From positions 248,001-312,000 of the forward strand of contig NZ_JAGSOV010000009.1 of NCBI RefSeq assembly GCF_023898865.1: 64,000 nucleotides of DNA, in the 5' to 3' direction. The DNA is from Pseudonocardia humida (GTDB taxonomy: Bacteria > Actinomycetota > Actinomycetes > Mycobacteriales > Pseudonocardiaceae). The notes beneath the pieces were generated by a model. It did no database searches and was not told the DNA's origin. It saw nothing but the letters and a program-made list of their open reading frames with translations. A program made the position numbers and the translations under genes. The number at the start of each line of letters is the position of its first letter. The stretch's first letter is position 1. Shown piece after piece: positions 33,518 to 42,728 of the stretch.

Positions 33518-34287
33518 CCGCGGCGCTCGCGGGCGGTGCGCTGTCCTGGGCACCGGGTCCCGCGTTGGCGGCGGCCGCGGTCCTGCTCGGCGCGGCGCTG
33601 CTGGTCGGGCCCGGCCGGGCGGGGCCGGGGCGCCTGCGCGCACTGGCCGATCCCGCCGCCCCGCCGCCACCCGGGGAGCCCCCGACGCTGCGCCGACCGT
33701 GGATCGTGCTCGGCGCGCTCGCCGCCGGTGCGCTCGGCTGGCTCGTCGGCGGCGCGGTCGCCGGCCTCGTGGCGGGCGGCCTGGCCGGCGCGGCCGGCAC
33801 GGCCGTCGCCGCCGCGGCGGCCCGGCGCACCGGTGCCGACGAGGTCCCGGCCGCCGACCTGGCCGCCGGGTGGGAGCTGGTCGCGGTCGGGCTCGCGGCC
33901 GGGCTGCCGGTCGCGGTGGCCGTCTCGGCGGCGGCCGAGCCGCTGGGCGGGGGCGCCGGGGCCCTGCTGCGCCGGGTGGGCGGGCTGCTCGAGCTGGGCG
34001 CCGACCCGGCCCACGCCTGGCGCACCGTCGAGCACGACGCCGCACTGGGCGCGTTCGCCCGGGCGGCGGGCCGGTCCGCGGCCACTGGCGCCGCGTTGGC
34101 CGAGGTCGCCCGCGCGGAGGCCGAGCGGCTGCGGTCGGCGCTGGTCGACTCCGCCCAGGAGCGGGCCCAGCGCGCGGCCGTGCTCATCACGGGCCCGCTG
34201 GGCCTGTGCTTCCTGCCCGCGTTCCTGGCGCTGGGCATCGCACCTGTCGTCGTCGGCCTGGCCGGCGAGGCACTCGCGCAGTGGTGA
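33514..34287 (+). CDS. tadC: Tad inner-membrane protein TadC
   Basis: A 257-residue second platform protein. Two N-terminal hydrophobic stretches enclose a Pro-rich linker. The T2SSF domain spans about 110-215 and the last 35 residues form a membrane helix (LGLCFLPAFLALGIAPVVVG). The ATG at 33514 overlaps the tadB stop (ATGA). The order ssd-tadA-tadB-tadC-pilin-tadE matches Rv3660c-Rv3655c. Confidence 0.87.
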   Translation: MTAALAGGALSWAPGPALAAAAVLLGAALLVGPGRAGPGRLRALADPAAPPPPGEPPTLRRPWIVLGALAAGALGWLVGGAVAGLVAGGLAGAAGTAVAAAAARRTGADEVPAADLAAGWELVAVGLAAGLPVAVAVSAAAEPLGGGAGALLRRVGGLLELGADPAHAWRTVEHDAALGAFARAAGRSAATGAALAEVARAEAERLRSALVDSAQERAQRAAVLITGPLGLCFLPAFLALGIAPVVVGLAGEALAQW

Positions 34288-34329
34288 CCACCGTGGCCGC
34301 CACCGCACCTCAACCGGAAGGAGATCCCC

Positions 34330-34584
34330 ATGTCCCCCCAGCCCGCCGTCCCCGGTCCGACCCCGCCACCCGTCCCCCGGCCGACGCACCTGCGCCTGGT
34401 GCCGCCACCGCGCCGCCGGCGGCGGTGGCTCGGTGGCGACGACGGCATGTCGACGGTCGAGTACGCGATCGGGACGATCGCCGCCGCGGCCTTCGCCGCG
34501 CTGCTCTACGCGGTGATCAGCGGCGACACGGTCCTCGCCGCGCTCACCGACCTCGTGCAGCGCTCGCTGACGGCGGCCTTCTGA
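34330..34584 (+). CDS. Flp-like pilin (DUF4244)
   Basis: An 84-residue small pilin-type protein. A cytoplasmic Pro/Arg-rich leader ends in GGDDG, followed by MSTVEYAIGTIAAAAFAALL, the Flp motif with conserved E (position 5 of the mature part) and a single membrane helix. Processing just before MSTVEYA by a prepilin peptidase is expected; I see no such peptidase gene here. AAGGAG sits 6 nt before the ATG. Confidence 0.9.
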   Translation: MSPQPAVPGPTPPPVPRPTHLRLVPPPRRRRRWLGGDDGMSTVEYAIGTIAAAAFAALLYAVISGDTVLAALTDLVQRSLTAAF

Positions 34585-35006
34585 TGACCGGGAGGGCGTC
34601 GGTGGGCGGCCGTGGCCGGCGCCCTCCCGGTCCGCCGGCACCCGGCGGCGACGGGCACGCCCGCGACCGCGGGTCGGTGACCGTGGAGGCCGCGCTGGCC
34701 CTCTGCAGCCTGGCCGTGTTCCTGGCGGTGGCCGTCGGGGCGGTCGCGGCGGTGACGGCGTCGGTCCGCTGCACCGACGCCGCCCGCGAGCTGGCCCGGC
34801 TGGCCGCGCGCGGCGAGCCCGACCGGGGCCGGGCCGTGGCCGCCGCGGTGGCGCCCGGAGGAGCGGAGCTGAGCCTGACCGCGGGCGACGGCGCGGTCGA
34901 CGGGGCCACCGTGGTGGCGGAGGTGTCGGCGCGGTTGTTCGCGCCGCTGCCGCTGCGCGTCACCGGCCGCGCGGTGGCCGCGGTGGAACCGGGGGTGGCC
35001 GGATGA
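34584..35006 (+). CDS. TadE-like pseudopilin
   Basis: A 140-residue TadE-family protein. After a charged N-terminus, GSVTVEAALALCSLAVFLA is the TadE helix with its conserved Glu. The remainder (SVRCTDAARELARLAARGE onward) is extracytoplasmic. The start ATG overlaps the pilin stop by one base (TGATG). It probably assembles as a minor pilin. Confidence 0.88.
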   Translation: MTGRASVGGRGRRPPGPPAPGGDGHARDRGSVTVEAALALCSLAVFLAVAVGAVAAVTASVRCTDAARELARLAARGEPDRGRAVAAAVAPGGAELSLTAGDGAVDGATVVAEVSARLFAPLPLRVTGRAVAAVEPGVAG

Positions 35007-35430
35007 CCAGCGACCCCGCCGGGCGCGACGCCGGAGTGGCGACCGTCTGGGCGGCGATCGGGCTGGCCGCGCTGATGGCGGCCGTGCTGATGGGCCTCTA
35101 CCTGGGCAGCGCGCTGCTGGCCCGGCACCGGGCGGCGGCCGCGGCCGACCTGGCCGCGCTGGCCGCGGCCGCGGTGTCCGTCCTCGGCGACGGGCCGGCC
35201 TGCGCGCGGGCCGGGCGGATCGCCGCGGCCTCGGGCGCCGAGCTCACCGGCTGCGCCCTCGACGGCTGGGACGTGCTGGTCCAGGTGCGGGTCCCGGTCG
35301 GGTTGCCGCTGCCGGCCGGTGGCCCCGCGCACGCCGGTGCCCGGGCCGCCGCGGGGCCTGTCGTCGAGGCCCCGGCCCCGCCCGCTCCGGGAGCCGCCGA
35401 CACCACCGCTCCCCCTTCCCTACCGACCGG
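35003..35430 (+). CDS. Helicase-adjacent TadE-like protein, stop codon not found
   Basis: The family known for lying between tad genes and a DECH helicase (Rv3654c-like). The signature DAGVATVWAAIGLAALMAA is a membrane helix, and HRAAAAADLAALAAAA follows. The ATG at 35003 overlaps the TadE stop. Homologues end after about 110-130 residues, but this frame stays open far into the antisense of the helicase (to 38509). A TAA at 35431 lies in another frame, so a one-base change near the end is likely. The end given here is approximate. Confidence 0.7.
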
Positions 35431-35899
35431 TAACCGCGCGGCGGCGCGGGGCCGCGCCGCTCACCCCCCACCCGAGCGCCGCCGAGCGCGCGGCACCCAT
35501 CCGGTTGCTCCGCCCATCCGCCACCCGTCCGAGCCGGGCGCGTCGCGCCGAGCGGTTGACCAGGTCGGACGGGCGGGCCGCACGGGCACCGCGGTCCCCG
35601 GCGCCGACCGGCGCCCCGGCCGCCCGTCGACTGGGCGCACTGCCCATGCGCTCGTCGTGGCGCGCGGACCGGTGGGCGACGCCCCCTGGCGAGCACGGGG
35701 CGCCGGGTCCCTACTGGTGGAGGTCCGCTCCCGGCTCCGGCCGGACGGACAGGATCCGCTCCCCGGACTGCGGTGGGGCCGGCGCGTCCCCCGACGCCCA
35801 CCCCTGTACCGGCGCCACCGCGCATCGGCCGCCGCCGGCCGGCCCGGCCCCCGACGAGGCCGGCCGGCGGCGGTCCACTCGCTCCCGCCGCGCAGGCGG
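35431..35899. other. Intergenic stretch after the tad operon
   Basis: About 470 nt between the tad operon and the convergent helicase gene. Frames are open by base composition only; none has a plausible start. The only clear element is the strong hairpin at 35829. Basic, Pro/Arg-rich translations show no domain I recognise. Confidence 0.5.
35829..35873. terminator. Strong bidirectional hairpin, tad operon/helicase
   Basis: Perfect 16-bp arms (CCGCCGCCGGCCGGCC at 35829-35844 and its complement at 35858-35873) enclose a 13-nt loop. It sits 27 nt beyond the helicase stop and downstream of the tad genes, so it probably stops transcription from both sides. No T-run, as is common in actinobacteria. 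Confidence 0.65.
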
Positions 35900-38278
35900 T
35901 CAGCAGTCGGCGGCCCGCTGCGCCGCCCTCCGCAGGGCGTCCAGCACGACGTCGAGCACCACCAGCGCCCCGGCCTTGTCCAGCGGGCTGTTGCCGTTGC
36001 CGCACTTGGGCGACTGCACGCACGACGGGCAGCCCGCACGGCACTCGCAGTCGTCGATGGCGGCGCGGGTGGCGCTCAGCCAGCGGTCGAGCAGGGCGTG
36101 GCCGCGTTCGGCGAACCCCGCGCCGCCGGGGTGGCCGTCGTGCACGAACACCGTCGGGCGGCCGGTGTGGGGGTGCAGGGCGGTGGACATGCCACCGACG
36201 TCCCAGCGGTCGCAGATCGCGAACAGCGGCAGCAGCCCGATGGCCGCGTGCTCGGCGGCGTGCAGGGCGCCGGGGATGCGGGCCGGCGGGATGCCCGCGG
36301 CGTGCAGGGCGGCGTCGTCGACGTCGTACCAGACGGCCCGGGTGGGCAGGGTCTGCTCGGGCAGGTCGAGCGGCACCGTCTCCAGCACGGCGCCGTCGGG
36401 CGCCTTGCGCTGGTAGGACACCACCTGCGAGGTCACCGTGACCTCGCCGAAGGACACCCGCACCGGTCCCAGGTCGCGGTGGGCGAGCACCCGGGCGACC
36501 GCGACGTCGGAGGTCGAGCGGGCGTCGGTGCGCCAGTCGGGCTCGGCGCGGTGCACCACGGCCAGGCCGTTGTCGAGGTCGAGCTCGTCGACCAGGTAGC
36601 TCTCGCCGCGGTGCAGGTGCACCGCCCCGGTGTGCACGGTGGCCGGGGCCGAGCCCGCGTCGACGGTGCCCAGCATCCGGCCCGTCCCGGCCTCGACCAC
36701 CGCCACCTGCCCGAGGCCCGAGCCGCGGATGTCGACCTCGCCCTCCGGGCGTTCCCGGGTGGAGGGCCAGTACCAGCCGGTCGGGCGGCGGCGGAGCACC
36801 CCGTCGGCGACCAGCTCGTCGAGCACGGCGCGCGCGGGCGGCCCGCCGAACACCTCGTCGACGTCCTGCTCGGTGACCGGCAGCTCGGCCGCGGCGCAGG
36901 CCAGCTGGGGGCCGAGCACGTAGGGGTTGGCGGGGTCGAGCACGCAGCCCTCGACCGGCGCGCCCAGCAGCGCCTGCGGGTGGTGCACCAGGTAGGTGTC
37001 CATGGGGTCGTCGCGGGCGACCAGCACGACGAGCGCCTCCTCGCGGGCGCGGCCCGCCCGGCCCGACTGCTGCCAGAACGACGCGCGGGTGCCCGGGAAG
37101 CCGGCCACCACCACGGCGTCGAGCCCGACGATGTCGACGCCGAGCTCCAGCGCGTTCGTGGTGGCCATGCCCAGCAGCTCGCCGCTGCCCAGTGCGGCCT
37201 CCAGGTCGCGGCGGTCCTCGGGGAGGTAGCCGCCGCGGTAGGCGGCGACGCGGGGCACCAGGTCGGGGTCGACGTCGGCCAGCAGCCGCTGCGCGGTCAG
37301 CGCGGTGACCTCCGCGCCGCGCCGCGAGCGGACGAAGGCCAGCGTGCGGGCTCCCTCCAACACCAGGTCGGCGAGCATCCGGGCGGCCTCGGTGCCGGCC
37401 GGGCGGCGCACCGGGGCGCCGTTCTCCCCGGACAGCTCGGGCAGCAGCGGCGGCTCCCACAGCGCGACCGTGCGCCCGGCCCGCGGGGAGGCGTCCTCGG
37501 TGACCGCGACGACCTCGCGGCCGGTCAGCCGGGAGGCGAACGCGGCCGGGGCGGCGACGGTGGCCGAGGCCAGCACGATGGTCGGGCCGGCGCCGTAGCG
37601 CCGGCAGACGCGCAGCAGCCTGCGCAGCAGCAGCGCCACGTGCGAGCCGAACACGCCCCGGTAGGTGTGGCACTCGTCGACCACGACGTAGCTGAGCCTG
37701 CGCAGGAAGGCCGACCAGTGGCCGTGCCGGGGCAGCAGGCTGCGGTGCAGCATGTCGGGGTTGCTGAACAGCCACCGGCCGTGGCGGCGGGCCCAGTCGC
37801 GGGCCTCGGTGGGGGTGTCGCCGTCGAACGGCGCCGGGCGCACGTCGGGCAGGGCGAGGGCCTCCAGGGCGCGCAGCTGGTCGGCGGCCAGCGCCTTGGT
37901 CGGCGAGAGGTAGAGCGCGGTGGCCCGGCGGTCCTGCGCGAACCGGGCCAGCACCGGCAGCTGGTAGGCCAGCGACTTGCCCGACGCGGTGCCGGTGGCC
38001 ACCACGACGTCGCGGCCCCGGTGGGCCAGGTCGGCGGCCTCGGCCTGGTGCGCCCACGGCGCGGCCACGCCGGTGCGGCGCAGCGCGGCCACCACCTCCG
38101 CGGGAGCCCACGCGGGCCACTCGGCGGGGCGCCCGGCGCGCGGCGGCAGCCGGACCGCGTGCCGCAGGGGCTCGTCGTCGCCGGTGCCGGCGAGCAGCCG
38201 CTCGAGCAGGCGGGCCCCGCGCCCCTGCGGCAGCGGGCGCGCGGCGACCCCACCGGCCGGCAGCCCGTCAGCGCTCAT
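35900..38278 (-). CDS. DECH-box helicase with DUF1998 domain (MrfA/YprA-like)
   Basis: A 792-residue superfamily 2 helicase. Motif I is ATGTASGKS, motif II DECH in VVVDECHTYRG, motif III LASATVAAPA and motif VI QQSGRAGR. The C-terminal MrfA-type DUF1998 region ends with a four-cysteine cluster (CECRAGCPSCVQSPKCGNGN). MrfA acts in excision repair of mitomycin-type DNA damage in Bacillus; the actinobacterial role is inferred. The start is ATG at 38278 (MSADGLPAGG). Confidence 0.92.
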   Translation of the reverse strand: MSADGLPAGGVAARPLPQGRGARLLERLLAGTGDDEPLRHAVRLPPRAGRPAEWPAWAPAEVVAALRRTGVAAPWAHQAEAADLAHRGRDVVVATGTASGKSLAYQLPVLARFAQDRRATALYLSPTKALAADQLRALEALALPDVRPAPFDGDTPTEARDWARRHGRWLFSNPDMLHRSLLPRHGHWSAFLRRLSYVVVDECHTYRGVFGSHVALLLRRLLRVCRRYGAGPTIVLASATVAAPAAFASRLTGREVVAVTEDASPRAGRTVALWEPPLLPELSGENGAPVRRPAGTEAARMLADLVLEGARTLAFVRSRRGAEVTALTAQRLLADVDPDLVPRVAAYRGGYLPEDRRDLEAALGSGELLGMATTNALELGVDIVGLDAVVVAGFPGTRASFWQQSGRAGRAREEALVVLVARDDPMDTYLVHHPQALLGAPVEGCVLDPANPYVLGPQLACAAAELPVTEQDVDEVFGGPPARAVLDELVADGVLRRRPTGWYWPSTRERPEGEVDIRGSGLGQVAVVEAGTGRMLGTVDAGSAPATVHTGAVHLHRGESYLVDELDLDNGLAVVHRAEPDWRTDARSTSDVAVARVLAHRDLGPVRVSFGEVTVTSQVVSYQRKAPDGAVLETVPLDLPEQTLPTRAVWYDVDDAALHAAGIPPARIPGALHAAEHAAIGLLPLFAICDRWDVGGMSTALHPHTGRPTVFVHDGHPGGAGFAERGHALLDRWLSATRAAIDDCECRAGCPSCVQSPKCGNGNSPLDKAGALVVLDVVLDALRRAAQRAADC

Positions 38279-38656
38279 CGCGCGAGGCTCGCACACCCGG
38301 GTGACACTCCCGGCGGCCGTTCGGCCCTGACCGTCGGTGGTGTGAGTAATCCGTCACGGTCACTGGTTCGCATAGCACACGACTCACCCGGGAGGAGGAC
38401 GCGCAAGCACGGGGAGTCACGGGGACATCACGATCGGCCCAGCTCCAGGGCGCTGACCTCTGAACCGGCCCCGAGGGGCCGTGATCCTATCGTTGTGAAT
38501 GCGGCGTGAGGCCACGCCCCCACTGGGCACCTCGGGGCCACCTCTTACACTGCACGCGCCTGCACCGCTTTCACCTGCGGCGACGGGTCTTTGTCGTGAC
38601 GCCAGGGGTGCCGTCCGCGCTCCTGGCCTGATCTTTTCACTGAACCAGGAGGACGG
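38279..38656. other. Intergenic region upstream of hppA
   Basis: 378 nt between divergent genes. It contains a small hairpin GGCCCC-GA-GGGGCC (38467-38480) and an imperfect GTGACACTC/GTGTGAGT-like stretch near 38300-38350. CTATCGTTGTGAATGCGG after the hairpin is a possible promoter area for hppA, but I cannot name a convincing -35/-10 pair. No riboswitch or reading frame is recognised. Confidence 0.5.
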
Positions 38657-40969
38657 ATGTCCGCACCCACCCTCGTCCAGGGCATTGAGCTCGGGGCGAA
38701 CGACTACACCATCCTCGGTGTGGTCGCGGTGGTGGCCGTCGTCGCCCTGATCGTCGGCTTCGTCCTGCGTCGGGAGGTGCTCGCCGCAGATGCGGGCACC
38801 CCGAAGATGCAGGAAATCGGCCGAGCGGTCCAGGAAGGCGCCACGGCGTACCTCAACCGCCAGTTCCGCACTCTACTGATCTTCGTCATCGTCGTCTTCG
38901 TGCTGCTGTTCGCGCTTCCCGCGGAAGACCTCGGCGAGCGGATCGGGCGGTCCATCTTCTTCCTCATCGGAGCCGTCTTCTCGGCCACCATCGGTGGCCT
39001 GGGCATGCGGCTGGCGACGGCGGCGAACATCCGGGTCGCCTCCGCCTCGACGCAGGAGGGCGGCCGCGAGAAGGCCACCCGGATCGCGTTCCGCACCGGT
39101 GGCGTCGTCGGCATGTTCACCGTCGGCCTCGGCCTGCTCGGCGCGACCATCGTGGTCATGGCCTACGCCGGCCAGGCCCCGAAGGTGCTGGAGGGCTTCG
39201 GCTTCGGTGCCGCCCTGCTGGCGATGTTCATGCGCGTCGGCGGCGGCATCTTCACCAAGGCCGCCGACGTCGGCGCCGACCTCGTCGGCAAGGTCGAGCA
39301 GGGCATCCCGGAGGACGACCCGCGCAACGCCGCCACCATCGCCGACAACGTCGGCGACAACGTGGGCGACTGCGCCGGCATGGCCGCCGACCTGTTCGAG
39401 TCCTACGCCGTCACGCTGGTCGCCGCGCTGATCCTGGGCACGGCGGCGTTCGGCCTGCAGGGGCTGCTGTTCCCGCTGATCGTGCCGGCCATCGGCGTGA
39501 TCACCGCGATCATCGGGGTGTACATCACCCGCACCCGCGAGGGTGAGAGCAGCCTCACGACGATCAACCGGAGCTTCTACATCTCGGCCGGGATCTCCGC
39601 GGTGCTCAGCGCCGTCGCGGCGTTCCTCTACCTGCCGAACAGCTTCGCCGACCTGACCAACCCCAGCGACGCCGACGTCGTCGACGCCATGGCGGGGTCC
39701 AACCCGCAGGTCATCGCGATCGTCGCGGTGCTCATCGGGATCGTGCTGGCCGCCGCCATCCTGTGGCTGACGGGGTACTACACCGGCACCGAGGACAAGC
39801 CCGTCCAGGACGTCGGAAAGTCCTCGCTGACCGGCGCGGCGACGGTGATCCTGTCCGGCATCTCGGTCGGCTTCGAGTCCGCGGTGTACACCGCGCTGGT
39901 CATCAGCGCCGCGGTGTTCGGCGCCTTCACGCTGGCCACCGGCTCGATCACGGTGGCGCTGTTCGCGGTGGCGCTGGCCGGCACCGGCCTGCTGACCACC
40001 GTGGGCGTCATCGTCGCGATGGACACCTTCGGCCCGGTCGCCGACAACGCCCAGGGCATCGCCGAGATGTCGGGCGACGTCGAGGGCGCCGGGGTGGACA
40101 TCCTGACCGAGCTCGACGCGGTCGGGAACACCACCAAGGCCATCACCAAGGGCATCGCCATCGCCACCGCGGTGCTCGCCGCGACGGCGCTGTTCGGCTC
40201 CTACCGCGACGCGATCACGCAGGCGCTCGTGGAGGCGCAGGAGACCGCGGTCAACGCCGGCACCGCGTTCGCCTTCGAGGTGTTCGCGCCCAACACGCTG
40301 GTCGGCGTGATCATCGGTGCGGCCGTGGTGTTCATGTTCTCCGGTCTGGCGATCAACGCCGTGACCCGGGCCGCCGGCGCGATCGTGTTCGAGGTGCGCC
40401 GCCAGTTCCGGGAGAACCCGGGGATCATGGAGGGCACGGTGCGGCCGGAGTACGGCCGCGTCGTGGACATCTGCACGCGCGACTCGCTGCGCGAGCTGGC
40501 CACCCCCGGCCTGCTGGCGATCTTCGCCCCGATCGCGGTCGGCTTCGGCCTCGGCGTCGGCCCGCTGGCCGGCTACCTGGCGGGCGCCATCGCCTCCGGC
40601 ACCCTGATGGCGGTGTTCCTGGCCAACTCCGGTGGCGCGTGGGACAACGCCAAGAAGCTGGTCGAGGACGGCAACCACGGCGGCAAGGGCTCGCCCGCGC
40701 ACGAGGCGACCGTCATCGGCGACACCGTCGGCGACCCGTTCAAGGACACCGCCGGTCCGTCGATCAACCCGCTGCTCAAGGTGATGAACCTGGTCTCGGT
40801 GCTGATCGCCCCGGCCATCGTGTACTTCTCGGTCGGCGACGGGGCCTCCACCCCGCTGCGGCTCGCGATCGCCCTCGTGGCGACCGCGATCATCGTCGCC
40901 GCGGTCGTGGTGTCCAAGCGGCGCTCGACCTCGATCGCCGACACCCCCGCGGACGCTCCCGTCAGCTGA
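38657..40969 (+). CDS. hppA: Membrane-bound proton-translocating pyrophosphatase
   Basis: A 770-residue integral enzyme with about 16 membrane helices that couples pyrophosphate hydrolysis to ion pumping. Substrate motifs DVGADLVGKVE and GDNVGDCAGMAADLFE are intact, as are the late KKLVEDG and GDTVGDPFKDTAGPS motifs. The GNTTKAITKG segment has A-x-x-x-T-type character. Lys versus Ala in the GxxK/A site decides potassium dependence; I did not resolve it here. AGGAGG sits 5 nt before the ATG. Confidence 0.96.
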   Translation: MSAPTLVQGIELGANDYTILGVVAVVAVVALIVGFVLRREVLAADAGTPKMQEIGRAVQEGATAYLNRQFRTLLIFVIVVFVLLFALPAEDLGERIGRSIFFLIGAVFSATIGGLGMRLATAANIRVASASTQEGGREKATRIAFRTGGVVGMFTVGLGLLGATIVVMAYAGQAPKVLEGFGFGAALLAMFMRVGGGIFTKAADVGADLVGKVEQGIPEDDPRNAATIADNVGDNVGDCAGMAADLFESYAVTLVAALILGTAAFGLQGLLFPLIVPAIGVITAIIGVYITRTREGESSLTTINRSFYISAGISAVLSAVAAFLYLPNSFADLTNPSDADVVDAMAGSNPQVIAIVAVLIGIVLAAAILWLTGYYTGTEDKPVQDVGKSSLTGAATVILSGISVGFESAVYTALVISAAVFGAFTLATGSITVALFAVALAGTGLLTTVGVIVAMDTFGPVADNAQGIAEMSGDVEGAGVDILTELDAVGNTTKAITKGIAIATAVLAATALFGSYRDAITQALVEAQETAVNAGTAFAFEVFAPNTLVGVIIGAAVVFMFSGLAINAVTRAAGAIVFEVRRQFRENPGIMEGTVRPEYGRVVDICTRDSLRELATPGLLAIFAPIAVGFGLGVGPLAGYLAGAIASGTLMAVFLANSGGAWDNAKKLVEDGNHGGKGSPAHEATVIGDTVGDPFKDTAGPSINPLLKVMNLVSVLIAPAIVYFSVGDGASTPLRLAIALVATAIIVAAVVVSKRRSTSIADTPADAPVS

Positions 40970-40983
40970 CGGACCCCCGCACC

Positions 40984-41019
40984 GGAGGCCGCTCACCCCA
41001 CTCGGGGTGGGCGGCCTCC
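40984..41019 (+). terminator. Terminator hairpin after hppA
   Basis: Arms GGAGGCCGCTCACCCC (40984-40999) and GGGGTGGGCGGCCTCC (41004-41019) pair over 16 positions with one G-T wobble. The hairpin begins 15 nt after the hppA stop and is followed by GTCGTTTCC, a short T-rich tail. Confidence 0.75.
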
Positions 41020-41179
41020 GTCGTTTCCGGGCGGTGGCGGGACGCGGATGCGGACGGTCGCGACCGCGGTCCCCGACTACGCCGATGGGGCCAACGTGTC
41101 ATCCGGCACAAAGCGGCGGGACGTCGGGGAGCACAATGTTCCCGGTCCACCCGTCGTCGTCCCTCCGGAGTCGGCCCTG

Positions 41180-41794
41180 ATGCCCCGTCCCACCCGCAAG
41201 GTCCTGCTCGTCCCGCTCGTGGCCGCCGCGGCGCTGCTCGGAGCCGGGTGCAGCTCGACCGTCCCGGGCACCGCCGCCCCGCTCGGCGGGAGTCCCGCGT
41301 CCACCGACACCGGTGGCGGCACCGCGGGCGCCGGCCAGACCGACGACCCGGTCGCCTGGATGGACCAGGTCTGCGGCGCCCTGACCCCGCTGACCGAGGC
41401 CCCCACGGATCCGGGTGTGGGCTCGTCGACGTCCCCGGAGCAGGCGTTCGAGCAGCTGCAGGGCTACCTGGCCAAGGGCGGCGACGCCATGGGCACGGCC
41501 ATCGACGGCCTGGCCGCCGCGGGCCCGTCGCCCATCGAGGGCGGCGACGAGCTCGTGCAGAAGATGACCACCACCCTGAACACGGCGAAGACGGCGCTGG
41601 ACTCCACGGCCCAGCAGCTCGAGGGGGTCGACCCGAACGACCCGGAGGCCCTGTTCACGGCGCTGGGCAGCCTCACCTCCGCCGAAGGGCTGGAGGGTCT
41701 GGACGACCCGACCGCAGGCTTCGAGGCGAACCCGGAGCTGGAGGCGGCCGCCGAGCAGGCGCCCAACTGCCGGCAGTTGCGCGCGGCCAGCTGA
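41180..41794 (+). CDS. Putative lipoprotein
   Basis: A 204-residue secreted protein. Basic MPRPTRK, a hydrophobic core and the lipobox LGAGC give lipidation at C24. The mature part is Gly/Thr-rich at first, then helical (WMDQVCGALTPL, KMTTTLNTAKTALDSTAQQL) and ends in a conserved-looking NCRQLRAAS. Function unknown. I use the ATG at 41180, with CGGAG upstream, since the longer frame would bury the signal peptide. Confidence 0.8.
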   Translation: MPRPTRKVLLVPLVAAAALLGAGCSSTVPGTAAPLGGSPASTDTGGGTAGAGQTDDPVAWMDQVCGALTPLTEAPTDPGVGSSTSPEQAFEQLQGYLAKGGDAMGTAIDGLAAAGPSPIEGGDELVQKMTTTLNTAKTALDSTAQQLEGVDPNDPEALFTALGSLTSAEGLEGLDDPTAGFEANPELEAAAEQAPNCRQLRAAS

Positions 41795-41843
41795 CCGCTC
41801 GACCGTTCGGCGCGTCCCCGCCCAGCTGGTCGAACGTGTGTTC

Positions 41844-41849
41844 TACTCT
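41844..41849 (+). promoter_or_regulatory. -10 box TACTCT for a leaderless gene
   Basis: TACTCT ends 7 nt before the GTG at 41857, the distance at which transcription starts on the start codon itself. No Shine-Dalgarno is present. The same box and spacing recur before the metallophosphoesterase gene. Confidence 0.65.
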
Positions 41850-41856
41850 GCACACC

Positions 41857-42450
41857 GTGTCGCAGCTGTCGCTGTTCTCCGCGGAGGCGCGCCCGCCCTC
41901 CCCGGCGGACCTGGCCGGCCTGCTCTGCGGACCCGGCCAAGTCGCCCGGTTCGGCGCGGGCGACCAGGCCCGTCTGTCGATCGCGCTGTCCGATCCGGCC
42001 CGCGCCGCGGCCGTCGTGGCGGCCTGCGCCGCCACCGGCATCACCATGCGCGCCGTGCGCACCGACAGCGGGGCCACGGTCCTGCGCACCGCCTTCCGCT
42101 GCGACCTCGTCGGGCTGGCGGCCGCGTGGACCGACGGCGGCGCGAAGGCGGTGCCGCGCGGCTGGCAGCTCGACGGGGCCGCGCTGCGGCTGTGGGCGCT
42201 GGCCGCGGGCCGGCCCGACGAACGCGGCGGCTACCTGCTCGAGCTCGACCCCGACTCCCCCGGCACCCACGACCCGCTGATCGCCGCGGCGACCCGCGCC
42301 GGGATCCCGCCCGCCCGCGCGGAGCACGGCCCGGCGCTGCGGATAAGCGGGGCCCGCCGGGTGCGCAGGCTGGTAGAACTGGTGGGACCGGTGCCCGAGC
42401 GGATCACCGGGACCGACTGGCCGCGTTACTGGGGTCGGAGCGCATCGTGA
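41857..42450 (+). CDS. Conserved hypothetical protein, Rv3647c-like
   Basis: A 197-residue protein found next to topA in actinobacteria (Rv3647c position). The middle (TGITMRAVRTDSGATVLRTA) and C-terminus (ALRISGARRVRRLVELVG then PVPERITGTDWPRYWG) look like the repeated alpha/beta unit of WhiA or LAGLIDADG-like proteins, a resemblance I rate as tentative. It is probably translated from a leaderless mRNA. Its role is not known. Confidence 0.75.
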   Translation: MSQLSLFSAEARPPSPADLAGLLCGPGQVARFGAGDQARLSIALSDPARAAAVVAACAATGITMRAVRTDSGATVLRTAFRCDLVGLAAAWTDGGAKAVPRGWQLDGAALRLWALAAGRPDERGGYLLELDPDSPGTHDPLIAAATRAGIPPARAEHGPALRISGARRVRRLVELVGPVPERITGTDWPRYWGRSAS

Positions 42451-42608
42451 CCGACCCGGTCGCGCATGGTGAGCACCGGACCGGTTGACGCACTGGTTAC
42501 GCTCTCGCGGCGCCGTGCTCCAGACCGTGGTCCGCCACGCGACCGGGAGCCACCGGCGTGTGACGGATGCGACACGTCGGACCAGTATGCGAGCGTGAGG
42601 TCCGGGGG

Positions 42609-42636
42609 TTGCCTGGCCGACGCCGACGCATACTCG
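42609..42636 (+). promoter_or_regulatory. Candidate promoter of topA
   Basis: TTGCCT (42609-42614) and TACTCG (42631-42636) are spaced by 16 nt, about 90 nt before the topA start. Supercoiling-sensitive control is common for topA genes; nothing in the sequence proves it here. Confidence 0.4.
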
Positions 42637-42728
42637 GTTGGTCGGACGCACCCGCCGCGGCGGCGCGAGGCCGTCGGGGGCAGCCGGCGGGAAGCGACAG
42701 CAGTCCGCAGACGATGGAGTAGGACCAG

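Noticed and set aside
37525..38253. Minus-strand frame overlapping the helicase N-terminus
   Set aside because: It is a shifted frame of the helicase gene, which itself has all helicase motifs in the longer frame.
38279..38656. Riboswitch upstream of hppA
   Set aside because: I looked for the yybP, ydaO and cobalamin core motifs and found none. The single small hairpin is not specific.
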